Below are positions 26,331 through 36,057 of a DNA stretch of 64,000 nt, piece after piece; position 1 is the stretch's first letter; every line of letters begins with the position of its first letter. Both the position numbers and the translations under genes were made by a program. Origin of the DNA: Pseudomonas xantholysinigenes (GTDB lineage: Bacteria > Pseudomonadota > Gammaproteobacteria > Pseudomonadales > Pseudomonadaceae); the NCBI RefSeq assembly GCF_014268885.2, contig NZ_CP077095.1, positions 2,113,501-2,177,500 on the forward strand. Reading direction: 5' to 3'. The notes beneath the pieces are model-generated. The model had not been told where the DNA came from. It did not search any database and worked only from the letters and a program-made list of their open reading frames with translations.

Positions 26331-26548
26331 GCGCGATTCATTCTTCCTGTGGGTACGCCGGCATTCTCTGGCACCGAATGACAAACCCCCTGGCGCACCC
26401 GGCCAAGCCTTCGGCCAGGGGCTTGGAATACTGTCTGTCTCGCAGAGCCGGAAACGCATTTGGGCTGTCCCTCGGCGGCCCCTTTTTCTGCTCCTGTCTG
26501 CAACGAACTGCCTTTCGATAACCACAAGAACCACGCAAGGAAAAGTTC

Positions 26549-27886
26549 ATGAAACATCGCCCCCTGTCCCTGTTGGGCGGCGCGCTGCTGGCGCTGCTCG
26601 GTACCACCACCTCATTCACCGCCCTCGCTGAACTCACCCCGACCGGCGCCGAAAAAAACGGCAACGCCGATGGCAGCATCCCCGCCTGGACCGGCGGCCT
26701 GACCCAGGCCCCGGCCGGCTGGTCGCCGGGCCACGGCGACCCCTATGCCGGCGACAAGCGCCTGTACAGCATCGATGCCAGCAACGTCGCCCAGTACCAG
26801 GAGCAACTGCCGCAAGGCCAGGTGGCGCTGATCAAGGCCTACCCGGGCTATCGCCTGGACGTCTACCCGACCCACCGCAGCTGCGCGATCCCGGCCGAGG
26901 TGGCCAAGCGCACCCAGGACTTCGCCGGCCAGGCACGCATCGGCGCCGATGGCTGGCGCCTGGAGCAGGCCGCCGGGGCCGCGGTGCCGTTCCCGCAACC
27001 GAAAAACGGCATCGAGGTGCTGTGGAACTACAAGCTGCGCTACATGGCCAAGGGCCGCAAGGCGCAGATCTCGTTCCTGCGTCGCGAGCCCGGTGGTGGG
27101 CTCACCGAGATCCGTCAGTGGGCCAGCGAGTACTACCCCTACAACGATCCGGCGGTGAAGGCGCCCGAGGACACCGGCGACATCGAAGCCAAGCTGCTCT
27201 ACGACATCCAGTCGCCGTCCTCGCGCGCCGGCGAGATGTACCTGGTGCACGCGCGCCTGGACCAGCCGCAGAACGCCTGGATCTACTTCCCCGGCCAGCG
27301 CCGCGTGCGCCAGGCGCCGACCTTCGCCTACGACAACCCGATCGCCGGCTCCGACAACCTGTATTTCGTCGATCAGATCAACATGTTCACCGGTGCCCTG
27401 GACCGCTACGACTTCAAGTTGGTCGGCAAGCGCGAGATGGTGGTGCCGTACAACTCCTACCGCCTGGTGGACAAGGCCAATAGCTACGACAAGCTGATCG
27501 GCGAGCAGTACCTCGACCGTGATGCGCAGCGCTACGAGAAGCACCGGGTGTGGGTGGTCGAGGCCACGGTCAAGGCCGACAAGCGCCATTCGTTCGCCAA
27601 GCGCGTGTTCTATTTCGACGAGGACAGCTGGAGCCTGCTGCACGTGGACATGTTCGATGCCAAGGGCAACCTGTGGCGGGTGCAGGAGGGCAGCCTGTGG
27701 GCCGACCCCGAGATCCAGGCCTGCACCAGCTTCGAATACCTCAGCTACGACCTGATCGCCCGGCGCTACATTGCCGACGGCTTCACCCAGCAGGGCGCGG
27801 CCCTGGACCTCACCGCCGGCCTGCAGGGCCGGGTCAGCGACAAACTGTTCAACGCGGGCGAACTGCGCCGTCGCGGCGAGCGCTGA
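26549..27886 (+). CDS. DUF1329 outer-membrane-lipoprotein-sorting-like periplasmic protein
   Basis: 445 residues with a signal peptide (to about residue 28), then ELTPTGAEKNGNADGSIPAWTGGL, the diagnostic start of DUF1329 proteins. These have a LolA/LolB-like fold and usually sit beside DUF1302 porin-like proteins, as here. AAGGA precedes the ATG. It is the first gene of the long plus-strand train. The pairing suggests handling of hydrophobic molecules in the periplasm; the exact role is unknown. Confidence 0.88.
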   Translation: MKHRPLSLLGGALLALLGTTTSFTALAELTPTGAEKNGNADGSIPAWTGGLTQAPAGWSPGHGDPYAGDKRLYSIDASNVAQYQEQLPQGQVALIKAYPGYRLDVYPTHRSCAIPAEVAKRTQDFAGQARIGADGWRLEQAAGAAVPFPQPKNGIEVLWNYKLRYMAKGRKAQISFLRREPGGGLTEIRQWASEYYPYNDPAVKAPEDTGDIEAKLLYDIQSPSSRAGEMYLVHARLDQPQNAWIYFPGQRRVRQAPTFAYDNPIAGSDNLYFVDQINMFTGALDRYDFKLVGKREMVVPYNSYRLVDKANSYDKLIGEQYLDRDAQRYEKHRVWVVEATVKADKRHSFAKRVFYFDEDSWSLLHVDMFDAKGNLWRVQEGSLWADPEIQACTSFEYLSYDLIARRYIADGFTQQGAALDLTAGLQGRVSDKLFNAGELRRRGER

Positions 27887-27904
27887 TCTTCGGGAGACCA
27901 CAGC

Positions 27905-29731
27905 ATGAACAACCTCCCTTCGCGGGCATGGGCGAAGGCTGCCCCGTGCCCGGCGCTGGCCCTGGTGGCCGTCGGCCTGCTTGGCGCACAGCCTTGCCTG
28001 GCGTTCACCTTCGGTAGCGAGGACGGGCTCTCGGGCAGTTTCGACTCGACCTTGTCCTACGGTTTCGCCAGTCGCCTGGAATCATCCGACTGCCACTTGT
28101 TGGGGAGCAACAGTGGCGGTTGCAATACCGGTACTGGCAATGAGCTGGGCCGCTACTACAACCTCGAGCGTGGCAACGGCTACGCCAACGCCGACATCAA
28201 CTACGCCAATGCCGACGACGGCAACCTGAACTACCACAAGCACGATGTGTTCTCCCAGGTCATCAAGGGCACCCATGAGTTGAGCCTGCGCTTTGGCGAG
28301 GGCTGGAGCGCATTGGGCCGGGTCGCCTGGGCTCGCGACACGAAGATGGACGATACCCGTCGTACCGACCTGCGGGGCCCGGCCCGGCGTGATGCCACCC
28401 AGCGTTTCGACCTGCTCGATCTGTGGCTGGCGAAAAGCTTCGATCTCGGCGAGATGCCGGCCAAGGTCAAGGTCGGCAACCAGGTGATCAGCTGGGGCGC
28501 GGAGCTGTTCATCAGCGGCGGCATCAACCAGATCAACGCCCTGAGCCTGCCCAAGTACCACACTCCGGGCACCCAGCTCAAAGAGGTGTTCATCCCGGCG
28601 CCCATGGCTTCGTTCAGCCTGGGCCTGAGCGACACCCTGAGCCTGGAGGGCTACTACCAGTTCAAATGGAATGCCTACGACCTGGACCCGGTGGGCAGCT
28701 ATTTCTCCAGCGTCGATATCGCCGGGGAAGGGCGCCGGGCGATCTACTACCCGACGCACTACATCGAGGGCTTGCAACCGGGCATTTGCGCCGGCACCCC
28801 GACTGGACGCTGCGGCGATCCGGCCAGCAGCGGCCTGAGCCATGAGCAGATTGTCGCCAGCGGCTTGGCGGTGCCCTACGGCGGCGAGCGCAAGGCCAGC
28901 AACGGCGGCCAGTATGGCGTCGCGCTGCGCTGGATGGCCGAGTCGATCGGCACCGAGTTCGGCCTGTTCTACCAGCGCTATCACGACAAGCTGCCCTTCG
29001 TCGGCTACACGGCGCGGAGCAACCCGGATGCCCTGGTGGTGGACGACTATTTCATCAACTACGGCGAGGACAAGGACCTGTTCGGCCTGTCCGTGAGCAC
29101 CCTGGTCGGGCCGGTGGCGGTCGCCGGCGAGCTGTCGTTGCGGCCCAGGGACAGCGTGGCCATCGACCCCACCGTGCCCTTCGGCCAGGCCTTCAGTGGC
29201 GGTTACAACCGCTACAGCGTGTTCGACACCGGTGAGCACAAGGGCTTCGTCGAGACGCGCAAGTGGCAGGCCGACATCAATGCCACCTACACCTTCTCGG
29301 GCAACGACCCGCTGGGTTTCATTCCCCGCGCCCTGGGCGCCTCCGATGGGTTCCTGCTGGCCGAGGTGGCGCTGGTGCGCTATCCGGGCCTGGACCTGTC
29401 CGGCGAGGTGCCCTACGTGCTGCCGGACTACTCGCTGCCCGACCGCACCTCGTGGGGCTACGTCACCGAGTTCGGGGTCAATTACCCGAACCTGTTCGGC
29501 AGCGGCGTCACCGTCACCCCGCAGCTGGACTTCAGCCATGACGTCAAGGGCACCACGCCCAACGCCATGCCCTTCGTCGAGGGACGCAAGTCGCTCACCG
29601 CGTCCTTGCTGTTCAACCACCGCGATCGCTGGAAAGGCGGCCTGCAGTGGGTGCGCTATTGGGGCGGGGGCGACAACAACCTGATGGCCGACCGCGACTT
29701 CGTCAGTGCCAACCTTTCCTACTCCTTCTGA
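27905..29731 (+). CDS. DUF1302 outer-membrane beta-barrel-like protein
   Basis: 608 residues with a signal peptide ending near residue 33 (PCLA). The mature start FTFGSEDGLSGSFDSTLSYG and the end in Phe (NLSYSF) indicate an outer-membrane barrel; KVGNQVISWGAELF and FVSANLSYSF are family-typical. It follows the DUF1329 gene by 18 bp. It is probably a channel for hydrophobic substrates working with the DUF1329 protein. Inference from family pairing. Confidence 0.85.
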   Translation: MNNLPSRAWAKAAPCPALALVAVGLLGAQPCLAFTFGSEDGLSGSFDSTLSYGFASRLESSDCHLLGSNSGGCNTGTGNELGRYYNLERGNGYANADINYANADDGNLNYHKHDVFSQVIKGTHELSLRFGEGWSALGRVAWARDTKMDDTRRTDLRGPARRDATQRFDLLDLWLAKSFDLGEMPAKVKVGNQVISWGAELFISGGINQINALSLPKYHTPGTQLKEVFIPAPMASFSLGLSDTLSLEGYYQFKWNAYDLDPVGSYFSSVDIAGEGRRAIYYPTHYIEGLQPGICAGTPTGRCGDPASSGLSHEQIVASGLAVPYGGERKASNGGQYGVALRWMAESIGTEFGLFYQRYHDKLPFVGYTARSNPDALVVDDYFINYGEDKDLFGLSVSTLVGPVAVAGELSLRPRDSVAIDPTVPFGQAFSGGYNRYSVFDTGEHKGFVETRKWQADINATYTFSGNDPLGFIPRALGASDGFLLAEVALVRYPGLDLSGEVPYVLPDYSLPDRTSWGYVTEFGVNYPNLFGSGVTVTPQLDFSHDVKGTTPNAMPFVEGRKSLTASLLFNHRDRWKGGLQWVRYWGGGDNNLMADRDFVSANLSYSF

Positions 29732-29776
29732 TCCGGCCGCCACGCGCTGGCAAGGCGCGTGGCGGGGAGGCTATCC

Positions 29777-32137
29777 ATGCTGGCTTATCTGGTCTCGGCG
29801 CTCGAGCGCCTGGTCTTTCGCCATCGCCTGGCGACCCTCGGCCTGCTGGCCGTGGTCACCCTGGTGATGGGCCTGTTCGCCGCGCGTCTGGAAATGTCGG
29901 CGGGCTTCGACAAACAACTGCCGCAGCAGCACCCCTATATCAAGACCTTCAACCAGTACCGCGAGGTGCTGTTCGGCGCCAACCGGGTCATCGTGGTGCT
30001 GCGCGCGCGCCATGGCGATATCTGGAACACGACGGCGCTGTCCCGTCTGCACGACCTGACCCAGACGCTGTTCTTCCTGCCGGGCATCGACCGGCGCAGC
30101 GTGACTTCGCTGTGGACACCGAACACCCGCGCGGTGCAGATCACCGAAGAGGGCATGAAGGCCGAGGATGTGGTCGGCGGCGACGTTACCGTCGGCAACC
30201 TCGATGCCCGGGCCATCGCCGGCATCCGCGAGCGCACCCTGGCCGGTGGCTTCGTCGGCAGCCTGGTGGCCAACGACCAGCGCGGAGCGATGGTGGTGGC
30301 GGAGCTGGCCGACCCCGACCCGGTGACGGGCAAGCGCCTCGATTACCTGGCCTTCAGCCGCCAGCTGGAGGAACAGGTGCGGGCGCAGTACGCCGACGCC
30401 GACTTCGACGTGCAGATCATCGGCTTCGCCAAGCAGATGGGCGATATCGGCGCCGGCGCGCGCAGCGTGGTCGAGTTCTTTGCCCTGGCCTTCGTGCTCA
30501 CGGCGTTGGCGGTTTACTGGTACACCCGTTCCTGGCGTTTGACGGTACTGCCGCTGGCGTGCTCGCTGGTGTCGGTGGTGTGGCAGTTCGGCACCCTGAC
30601 GTTGCTGGGCTTCGGCCTCGACCCGCTGGCGATCCTGGTGCCGTTCCTGGTGTTCGCCATCGGCGTGTCCCACGGCGTGCAGCAAGTCAACTTCATTGCC
30701 AAGGAAGTCTGCGCCGGCGCCGATGGCATGAGCGCCGCCCGGCGCAGTTTCGTCGGCCTGATGATTCCCGGCACCCTGGCCTTGATCACGGCCTTCGTCG
30801 GGTTCGCGACCCTGGTGCTGGTGCCGATCCCGATGATCCGCGAGCTGGCCATTACCGCCTCGGTGGGGGTGGCCTACAAGATCGTCACCAACCTGGTGAT
30901 GCTGCCGGTGCTGGCCAGCTATTGCCGTTTCGACGGCCGCTACGTGGCCAAGGTCGAGCGCCTGCGGGCACGCCGCGAAGGGCTGATGACCGGCCTTGGG
31001 CGTATCGTCGAACCGCGCAACGCGGTGTGGGTGACGCTGCTGGGCGCGGGGTTGATGCTGCTGGCGGTATGGCAGAGCCAGGGCCGGCATGTCGGCCATG
31101 TGCTGCCGGGCGCGCCCGAGCTGCATGCCGATTCGCGCTACAACCAGGACGTGGAACAGGTGGTCAGCCATTTCGCCCTCGGCCTGGACCTGTTCACCGT
31201 GGCCGTGCAGACCCCGGCGGGTGGCTGCTACCGGCACGACGTGATGGCCTATGTCGACCGTCTGACCTGGTACCTGGGTACCTTGCCCGGGGTGCTGTCG
31301 GCGCAAGCGCTGCCGGCCATGGCCAAGCTGGCGGCCTCGGGGGTGAACGAAGGCAACCCGAAATGGGCGGCGCTGCCGGTCGATGAACTGTCCCTGGGCG
31401 AGACCGTGCGCCAGGTGCCCGAGGCCCTGCGCCTGTTCGATGCCGAGTGCACCGTGCTGCCGGTCAACCTGTACCTGGCCGACCACAAGGCCAGCACCCT
31501 CAAGCAGATAACCGCGGCTGTCGAGCACTACCGCGAACGCCACGTGCTGGCTGGAGTGAAGGTGCGCCTGGCCAGCGGCAACGCCGGGGTACAGGCCGCC
31601 ACCAACGCGGTGGTGGAGGGTTCCGAGCTGCCGATGATGCTCTACGTGTACCTGACCATCGTGCTGCTGGTGGGGCTGGTGTACCGCGACTGGCGGGCCA
31701 TGCTCGCCTGCTGCCTGCCGCTGACCCTGGCGACCTTCCTCGGCTACTGGTTCATGAAGGCGCTGGACATCGGCCTGACCGTGGCGACCCTGCCGGTGAT
31801 GGTGCTGGCCGTGGGCGTCGGGGTGGATTACGCCTTCTACATCTACAACCGCCTGCAAGTGCACCTGGCCGCTGGGCGCGACATCGTCAGCGCCTTCCAG
31901 CAGGCCCTGCGCGAAGTGGGCGTGGCCACGGTGTTCACCGCGTTGACGCTGTCGGTGGGGGTGGCCACCTGGTCGTTCTCGGCGTTGAAGTTCCAGGCCG
32001 ACATGGGCCTGCTGCTGACCTTCATGTTCATGGCCAACATGCTGATGGCCGTGACCCTGCTGCCGGCCCTGGCGGTGGTTCTGGAAATGCTGGTTCCGCG
32101 GCGGGGGCCGGTTCGCGCGCCCCTGGCCGCTCATTGA
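29777..32137 (+). CDS. RND superfamily transporter (MMPL/SSD-type)
   Basis: 786 residues from the ATG at 29777, with GGGGAGG 6 nt upstream. Two repeats each have one TM, a periplasmic loop and a cluster of TMs: N-terminal TM about 20-40, TM cluster about 225-405, TM about 415-435, second cluster about 610-775. Conserved polar residues lie in the clusters (GVSHGVQQVNF; GVGVDYAFYIYNR). It lacks an adjacent membrane-fusion protein, as usual for HpnN/MMPL-like members linked to DUF1302/DUF1329. It likely moves hydrophobic compounds. Confidence 0.87.
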   Translation: MLAYLVSALERLVFRHRLATLGLLAVVTLVMGLFAARLEMSAGFDKQLPQQHPYIKTFNQYREVLFGANRVIVVLRARHGDIWNTTALSRLHDLTQTLFFLPGIDRRSVTSLWTPNTRAVQITEEGMKAEDVVGGDVTVGNLDARAIAGIRERTLAGGFVGSLVANDQRGAMVVAELADPDPVTGKRLDYLAFSRQLEEQVRAQYADADFDVQIIGFAKQMGDIGAGARSVVEFFALAFVLTALAVYWYTRSWRLTVLPLACSLVSVVWQFGTLTLLGFGLDPLAILVPFLVFAIGVSHGVQQVNFIAKEVCAGADGMSAARRSFVGLMIPGTLALITAFVGFATLVLVPIPMIRELAITASVGVAYKIVTNLVMLPVLASYCRFDGRYVAKVERLRARREGLMTGLGRIVEPRNAVWVTLLGAGLMLLAVWQSQGRHVGHVLPGAPELHADSRYNQDVEQVVSHFALGLDLFTVAVQTPAGGCYRHDVMAYVDRLTWYLGTLPGVLSAQALPAMAKLAASGVNEGNPKWAALPVDELSLGETVRQVPEALRLFDAECTVLPVNLYLADHKASTLKQITAAVEHYRERHVLAGVKVRLASGNAGVQAATNAVVEGSELPMMLYVYLTIVLLVGLVYRDWRAMLACCLPLTLATFLGYWFMKALDIGLTVATLPVMVLAVGVGVDYAFYIYNRLQVHLAAGRDIVSAFQQALREVGVATVFTALTLSVGVATWSFSALKFQADMGLLLTFMFMANMLMAVTLLPALAVVLEMLVPRRGPVRAPLAAH

Positions 32138-32150
32138 GAAGGGCTTACTG

Positions 32151-33128
32151 ATGAAGAGGCTTGGAATCTTGCCCCTGGTCATGGGGTTGATGGCGGCGGG
32201 GCAGGCCTGGAGCGCGCCGGCGATCGCCCTGGGCGATGTGCGCCAGGCAGCGCTGGTGGCGGTGGCCCGGGCCGGGGACGGGCTGGTCGCGGTGGGCGAT
32301 CACGGCGTGGTGGCGCTGTCCAGCGATGGCCAGCACTGGCGCCAGGCGCGCAGCGTGCCGGTGGACGGGCTGCTGACCGCGGTCAGCTTCATCGATGCGC
32401 GCCAGGGCTGGGCGGTAGGCCATGGCGGGGTGCTGTTGCACAGCGTCGACGGCGGCCAGCAGTGGACCCAGCAGGCGTCCCTGGACGGCAAGCCAGTGCT
32501 GCTGTCCGTGCTGTTCACCGATGCCTGCCATGGCCTGGTCGTCGGTGCCTATGGCTATGCCGCGCGCACCAACGACGGTGGCGCCACCTGGCAGGCGTTG
32601 CGGGTGGGCGGGGAGGGCGATGACTTCCACCTGAATCAGGTGTTCAGGGCCGCCGATGGCAGCCTGTATATCGCTGGTGAAGCCGGGCACGCCTATCGCT
32701 CCAGCGATCAGGGCGCCTCCTGGCAGCCCCTGGACACCGGCGTCAGCGGCTCGCTGTGGACCGGCATCGGCTTGCGCGATGGCCGCGTGCTGCTGGCCGG
32801 GATGAGCGGCCGGGTGGTGCTGGGCGACGCGCGCGGCGAGCATTGGCGCCTGCTCGACAGCGGCAGCCGCGAGGCGATCAGTGCCGTGGCCGAGCTGGAC
32901 GATGGCCGCGTGGTGCTGGTGGGCAACGCCGGGCTGCTGGCGCTTGCCGACCCGGCGCTGACGCACTTCACCGTCAGCCAGCGCGAGGACCGCTTGAACA
33001 TCGCCGCGCTGGCCACGCAATCCGGGCGTTTGCAGTTGTTCGGCGGCGCCGGGGTGATCGACAGCCTGGCGCCGGATGCCAAGGCCACTGTCACCTCCCG
33101 CCAAGCCGCCGAAAATGCCCGTCGATAG
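32151..33128 (+). CDS. YCF48-like (BNR/photosynthesis-assembly-type) beta-propeller periplasmic protein
   Basis: 325 residues with a signal peptide (to about residue 22). Repeated Asp-box-like units follow (LSSDGQHWRQARSV, HSVDGGQQWTQQASL, RTNDGGATWQALRV, RSSDQGASWQPLD), as in YCF48/HCF136 propellers. It follows the RND gene by 13 bp. Such proteins accompany DUF1302/DUF1329/RND modules; a scaffold or assembly role is likely but unproven. It is followed by the amine dehydrogenase large subunit after 37 bp. Confidence 0.85.
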   Translation: MKRLGILPLVMGLMAAGQAWSAPAIALGDVRQAALVAVARAGDGLVAVGDHGVVALSSDGQHWRQARSVPVDGLLTAVSFIDARQGWAVGHGGVLLHSVDGGQQWTQQASLDGKPVLLSVLFTDACHGLVVGAYGYAARTNDGGATWQALRVGGEGDDFHLNQVFRAADGSLYIAGEAGHAYRSSDQGASWQPLDTGVSGSLWTGIGLRDGRVLLAGMSGRVVLGDARGEHWRLLDSGSREAISAVAELDDGRVVLVGNAGLLALADPALTHFTVSQREDRLNIAALATQSGRLQLFGGAGVIDSLAPDAKATVTSRQAAENARR

Positions 33129-33165
33129 ACTCGAGCCCAGGCCCATCGCCTGTTGCGGAGCCCCC

Positions 33166-34386
33166 ATGTACAAGCATTCCTTGCGTCATCTGTTGTCTGT
33201 CCTGGCGCTGCTGGCCGCCGCCGCGCCGGCCCTTGCCGGCTTCGTGCCGGAGCAGGCGCGGGTCGAGGTCCTGGCTGACCATCGCGACCAGCACTGGTTC
33301 TGGATCTGGGGCAGCAACGCCCCGAATATGGTCGATGGCCGTGCCTACCTGTTCGACGACCAGGGCCGCAACCTTGGCCAACTGAGCACCGGTATCTGGT
33401 CCAACGGCCTGCAGCTGGCACGCAGTCGCGACGAGCTGTATGCCACCGAGATCTATTTCAGCCGTGGCGTGCGCGGCCAGCGCAGCGATGTGGTCACCGT
33501 CTACGACGCCAGGACCCTGAGCCCCAAGCGCGAGATCCCGATTCCGGCCAAGCGCATGACCGCGCTGATCTCCACGGGCTTGAGCGTGCTGTCCGACGAC
33601 GAGCGCTTCCTGTTGGTGCTCAACTTCACCCCGGCGCAGTCGATCTCGGTGGTGGACCTGGCGCACGAGCGCTTCGTCACCGAGGTGCCGATCCCCGGCT
33701 GTGCGTCGATCTATCCGGCCGGTCCGCGCGACTTCTATGCCATCTGTGGCAATGGCGGGTTCTTCCACCTGCGCCTGGATGAGCAGGGGCAGGTGGCGTT
33801 GCAGGAGCGCACCGCGCCGGCGTTCGATCCGCTGCAGGACCTGCTGCTGACCACCGGCGTGCGCGATGGCCAGACCTGGTACTTCGTCTCCCAGCACAAC
33901 CAGGCGTATGCCCTGGGCATGACCGCCGACGGCGTGCGCGCGCAGCAGCGCTGGTCGTTGCTGAGCGATGCCGAGCGTGCCGATGGCTGGGGTATCGCGG
34001 GTAACCACGGCGTGGCCTTGCACCAACGCAGTGGGCGCCTGTTCGTGTTGATGCACAAGGATGCGCCGGAGAACTACCAGAAGCCCGGCACCGAGGTCTG
34101 GGTGTTCGATGTGGCCACGCACAAACGCTTGGCACGCTTGGCGCTCAAGGAACAGAGCACGGCCATCGGCGTCAGCCAGGGAGCACAACCACGGCTGTAC
34201 AGCCTGGATTGGGTCGTGCCGATGCCGAGCCTGTTCACCCTGTGGATCTACCTCACCCAGGGCGAGGCCGGGCTGACGCCATTGCTGCGCCAGGGCGTGA
34301 ACCTGTACGACGCCGACAGCGGCGAGCACCTGCGCAGCGTCGGCGACATCCCCCTGGGCTTTCTCAATGTGGTGATGCCATGGTGA
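33166..34386 (+). CDS. aauB: Aromatic-amine/methylamine dehydrogenase large subunit (TTQ type)
   Basis: 406 residues from the ATG at 33166 (GGAG 5 nt upstream), with a signal peptide ending PALA. The mature protein is a seven-bladed propeller of the MauB/AauB family (DQHWFWIWGSNAPNMVDGRAYLFD; GCASIYPAGPRDFYAICGNG). It forms the frame holding the TTQ-bearing small subunit in the periplasmic alpha2beta2 enzyme that oxidises primary amines to aldehydes plus ammonia. It overlaps the MauE-like gene by 7 bp. Assignment to the aromatic-amine branch rests on the cluster and small subunit, not on measured specificity. Confidence 0.88.
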   Translation: MYKHSLRHLLSVLALLAAAAPALAGFVPEQARVEVLADHRDQHWFWIWGSNAPNMVDGRAYLFDDQGRNLGQLSTGIWSNGLQLARSRDELYATEIYFSRGVRGQRSDVVTVYDARTLSPKREIPIPAKRMTALISTGLSVLSDDERFLLVLNFTPAQSISVVDLAHERFVTEVPIPGCASIYPAGPRDFYAICGNGGFFHLRLDEQGQVALQERTAPAFDPLQDLLLTTGVRDGQTWYFVSQHNQAYALGMTADGVRAQQRWSLLSDAERADGWGIAGNHGVALHQRSGRLFVLMHKDAPENYQKPGTEVWVFDVATHKRLARLALKEQSTAIGVSQGAQPRLYSLDWVVPMPSLFTLWIYLTQGEAGLTPLLRQGVNLYDADSGEHLRSVGDIPLGFLNVVMPW

Positions 34387-34934
34387 TCCTCGATCTGCTG
34401 CGCGACCCCCTGGTGCATGTCGCCAGTGCCGGGGGGCTGGCCTTGCTGCTGGGGGCTGCGGCGCTGCACAAGCTGCACGATCAGCGGGCGTTCGCCGAGG
34501 TGTTGCGGCGTTATGCGCAGGTGCTGGGACGCTGGTGCGCGGCAGCGCTGTGGCTGCAGCTGCTGCCGGTGCTGGAGGTGCTCGCCGCCGTCGGCGTGCT
34601 GCTGAGCCTGTGCTGGCCGCTGGCGGCGCTGCCTGCGCTGGCGTTGCTGGTGCTGTATGCCGGCGTTCTGGCCGCGGCGGTGAGCGACGGGGCAGCCGTC
34701 GAGGACTGCGGTTGCCATTTCGGCGCTCGCCGCCAGCCGCCGTCCCAAGCGCTGGTCTGGCGCAACCTGTTGCTGGCGCTGGCCGCCGGCAACCTGCTGG
34801 CCACGGTGGGCGAACGCCCGCTGACCTGGCTCGACGGTTTCACCCTGGTGTTCGCCTTCATCAGCGTCGCCGCCCTGTACCTGCTGGCCAACCAGCTGAT
34901 CGCCAACCGTGCAACCCCGAGGCAACGGCCATGA
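34380..34934 (+). CDS. aauE: MauE/AauE-like membrane protein for amine dehydrogenase maturation
   Basis: 184 residues with four to five TM helices and a CGC motif (EDCGCHFG) after the third. This matches MauE/DoxX-like proteins thought to work with MauD in forming the small-subunit disulfides. The ATG at 34380 lies inside the end of the large-subunit gene. Its last bases overlap the MauD-like start (ATGA), so the four genes are translationally linked. Confidence 0.87.
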   Translation: MVILDLLRDPLVHVASAGGLALLLGAAALHKLHDQRAFAEVLRRYAQVLGRWCAAALWLQLLPVLEVLAAVGVLLSLCWPLAALPALALLVLYAGVLAAAVSDGAAVEDCGCHFGARRQPPSQALVWRNLLLALAAGNLLATVGERPLTWLDGFTLVFAFISVAALYLLANQLIANRATPRQRP

Positions 34935-35533
34935 CCTACGCACTGATCATTTCCAGCCTGCTGTCCTGGGCGATCATCCTGATGCTGACCCTTGCCGTGT
35001 GGGCCCTGGCGCGCCAGGTCGGGCTGCTGCACGAACGCATCCAGCCGGTGGGGGCGTTGTCCCTGGGCAAGGCGATCAAGGCCGGAGACACCGCGCCCGT
35101 GTTCACCTTGGCCAGCCTGACCGGAGGCTCGGTCAGCCTGGGTGGCACCGACCAGCAAGGGCAGGGCACCTTGCTGTTCTTCCTTTCCGAGACATGCCCG
35201 GTATGCAAGACGCTGCTGCCGGTGCTCGATGCGCTGCGCCGCCAGGAGCGTCTGAGGGTGGTGCTGGCCAGCGATGGCGAAGCGGATGAGCACCTGGCCT
35301 TCATCGCCGCCCACGGCTTGCAGGCATTCCCCTACCTGCTGTCCCGAGAAGTGGGCCTGGCCTACCAGATCAGCAAGCTGCCCTACGGCGTGCTGATCGA
35401 CGAGCACGGCACGGTCGCCAGCCACGGCTTGGTCAACACCCGCGAGCACCTGGAGAGCCTGCTGGAAGCTCGGCGCCTGGGGCATGCCACCGTCCAGGCC
35501 TACAACGCCGCGCAACAGGGGCTGCAGTCATGA
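34931..35533 (+). CDS. aauD: MauD/AauD-like thioredoxin-fold maturation protein
   Basis: 200 residues: an N-terminal TM anchor (about 4-27), then a thioredoxin-like domain with the active-site motif C89-P-V-C92 (SETCPVCKTLLP) and the cis-Pro region SKLPYGVLID. It faces the periplasm and probably shuffles or oxidises the many cysteines of the small subunit. Overlaps its neighbours by 4 bp on both sides. Confidence 0.88.
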   Translation: MTYALIISSLLSWAIILMLTLAVWALARQVGLLHERIQPVGALSLGKAIKAGDTAPVFTLASLTGGSVSLGGTDQQGQGTLLFFLSETCPVCKTLLPVLDALRRQERLRVVLASDGEADEHLAFIAAHGLQAFPYLLSREVGLAYQISKLPYGVLIDEHGTVASHGLVNTREHLESLLEARRLGHATVQAYNAAQQGLQS

Positions 35534-36054
35534 CGATCCGCTGGTTCGACGAAGCCACCCAACTGCTGACCCGCCGCGTCGCCCGCGGCACCTCGCGCCG
35601 GGGTTTCCTCGGCGGCCTGGGCACCTTGCTGGTCGGCGCCGGGGCGACCACCCTGCTGCCGGTGTTTCGCGGCGACGCCTTCGCCCAGTCCAGTGCCGCG
35701 CTACAGGAATCGGGTGACCCGAACAGCTGCGAGTACTGGCGCCACTGCGCCATCGACGGCTTCCTTTGTGGTTGCTGCGGCGGGACCTCCAGCAGTTGTC
35801 CGCCGGGCACCGTGCGTTCGGACATCACCTGGATCGGCACCTGCCGCAACCCCACCGACGGCAAGGACTACGTGATCTCGTACAACGACTGCTGTGGCAA
35901 GAGCAACTGTGGCCGCTGCGTGTGCCAGCGCGACCAGGGCGATACGCCGTTGTACCGCCCGCAAAGCTCCAACGACCTCAACTGGTGCTCCGGCAGCCAG
36001 GCCGACATGCCCTACCACTGCTCGCTGTCGGTGGTGATCGGGGTCAAGGAGTAG
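35530..36054 (+). CDS. aauA: Aromatic-amine/methylamine dehydrogenase small subunit, TTQ-bearing
   Basis: 174 residues. A long N-terminal region with a twin-arginine motif (SRRGFLGGLG, residues 22-31) and AFAQ cleavage shows Tat export. The mature part holds 14 Cys and the two candidate TTQ tryptophans W101 and W152, 51 residues apart as in known TTQ enzymes. D120 corresponds by spacing (W+19) to the catalytic Asp of AADH. It carries the covalent quinone cofactor and passes electrons to azurin or a cytochrome. It overlaps aauD by 4 bp. Confidence 0.9.
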   Translation: MTIRWFDEATQLLTRRVARGTSRRGFLGGLGTLLVGAGATTLLPVFRGDAFAQSSAALQESGDPNSCEYWRHCAIDGFLCGCCGGTSSSCPPGTVRSDITWIGTCRNPTDGKDYVISYNDCCGKSNCGRCVCQRDQGDTPLYRPQSSNDLNWCSGSQADMPYHCSLSVVIGVKE

Positions 36055-36057
36055 GGC

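Noticed and set aside
29771..32182. 803-codon minus-strand ORF opposite the RND transporter
   Set aside because: His/Gln/Gly-rich antisense translation; the plus strand shows all RND features.
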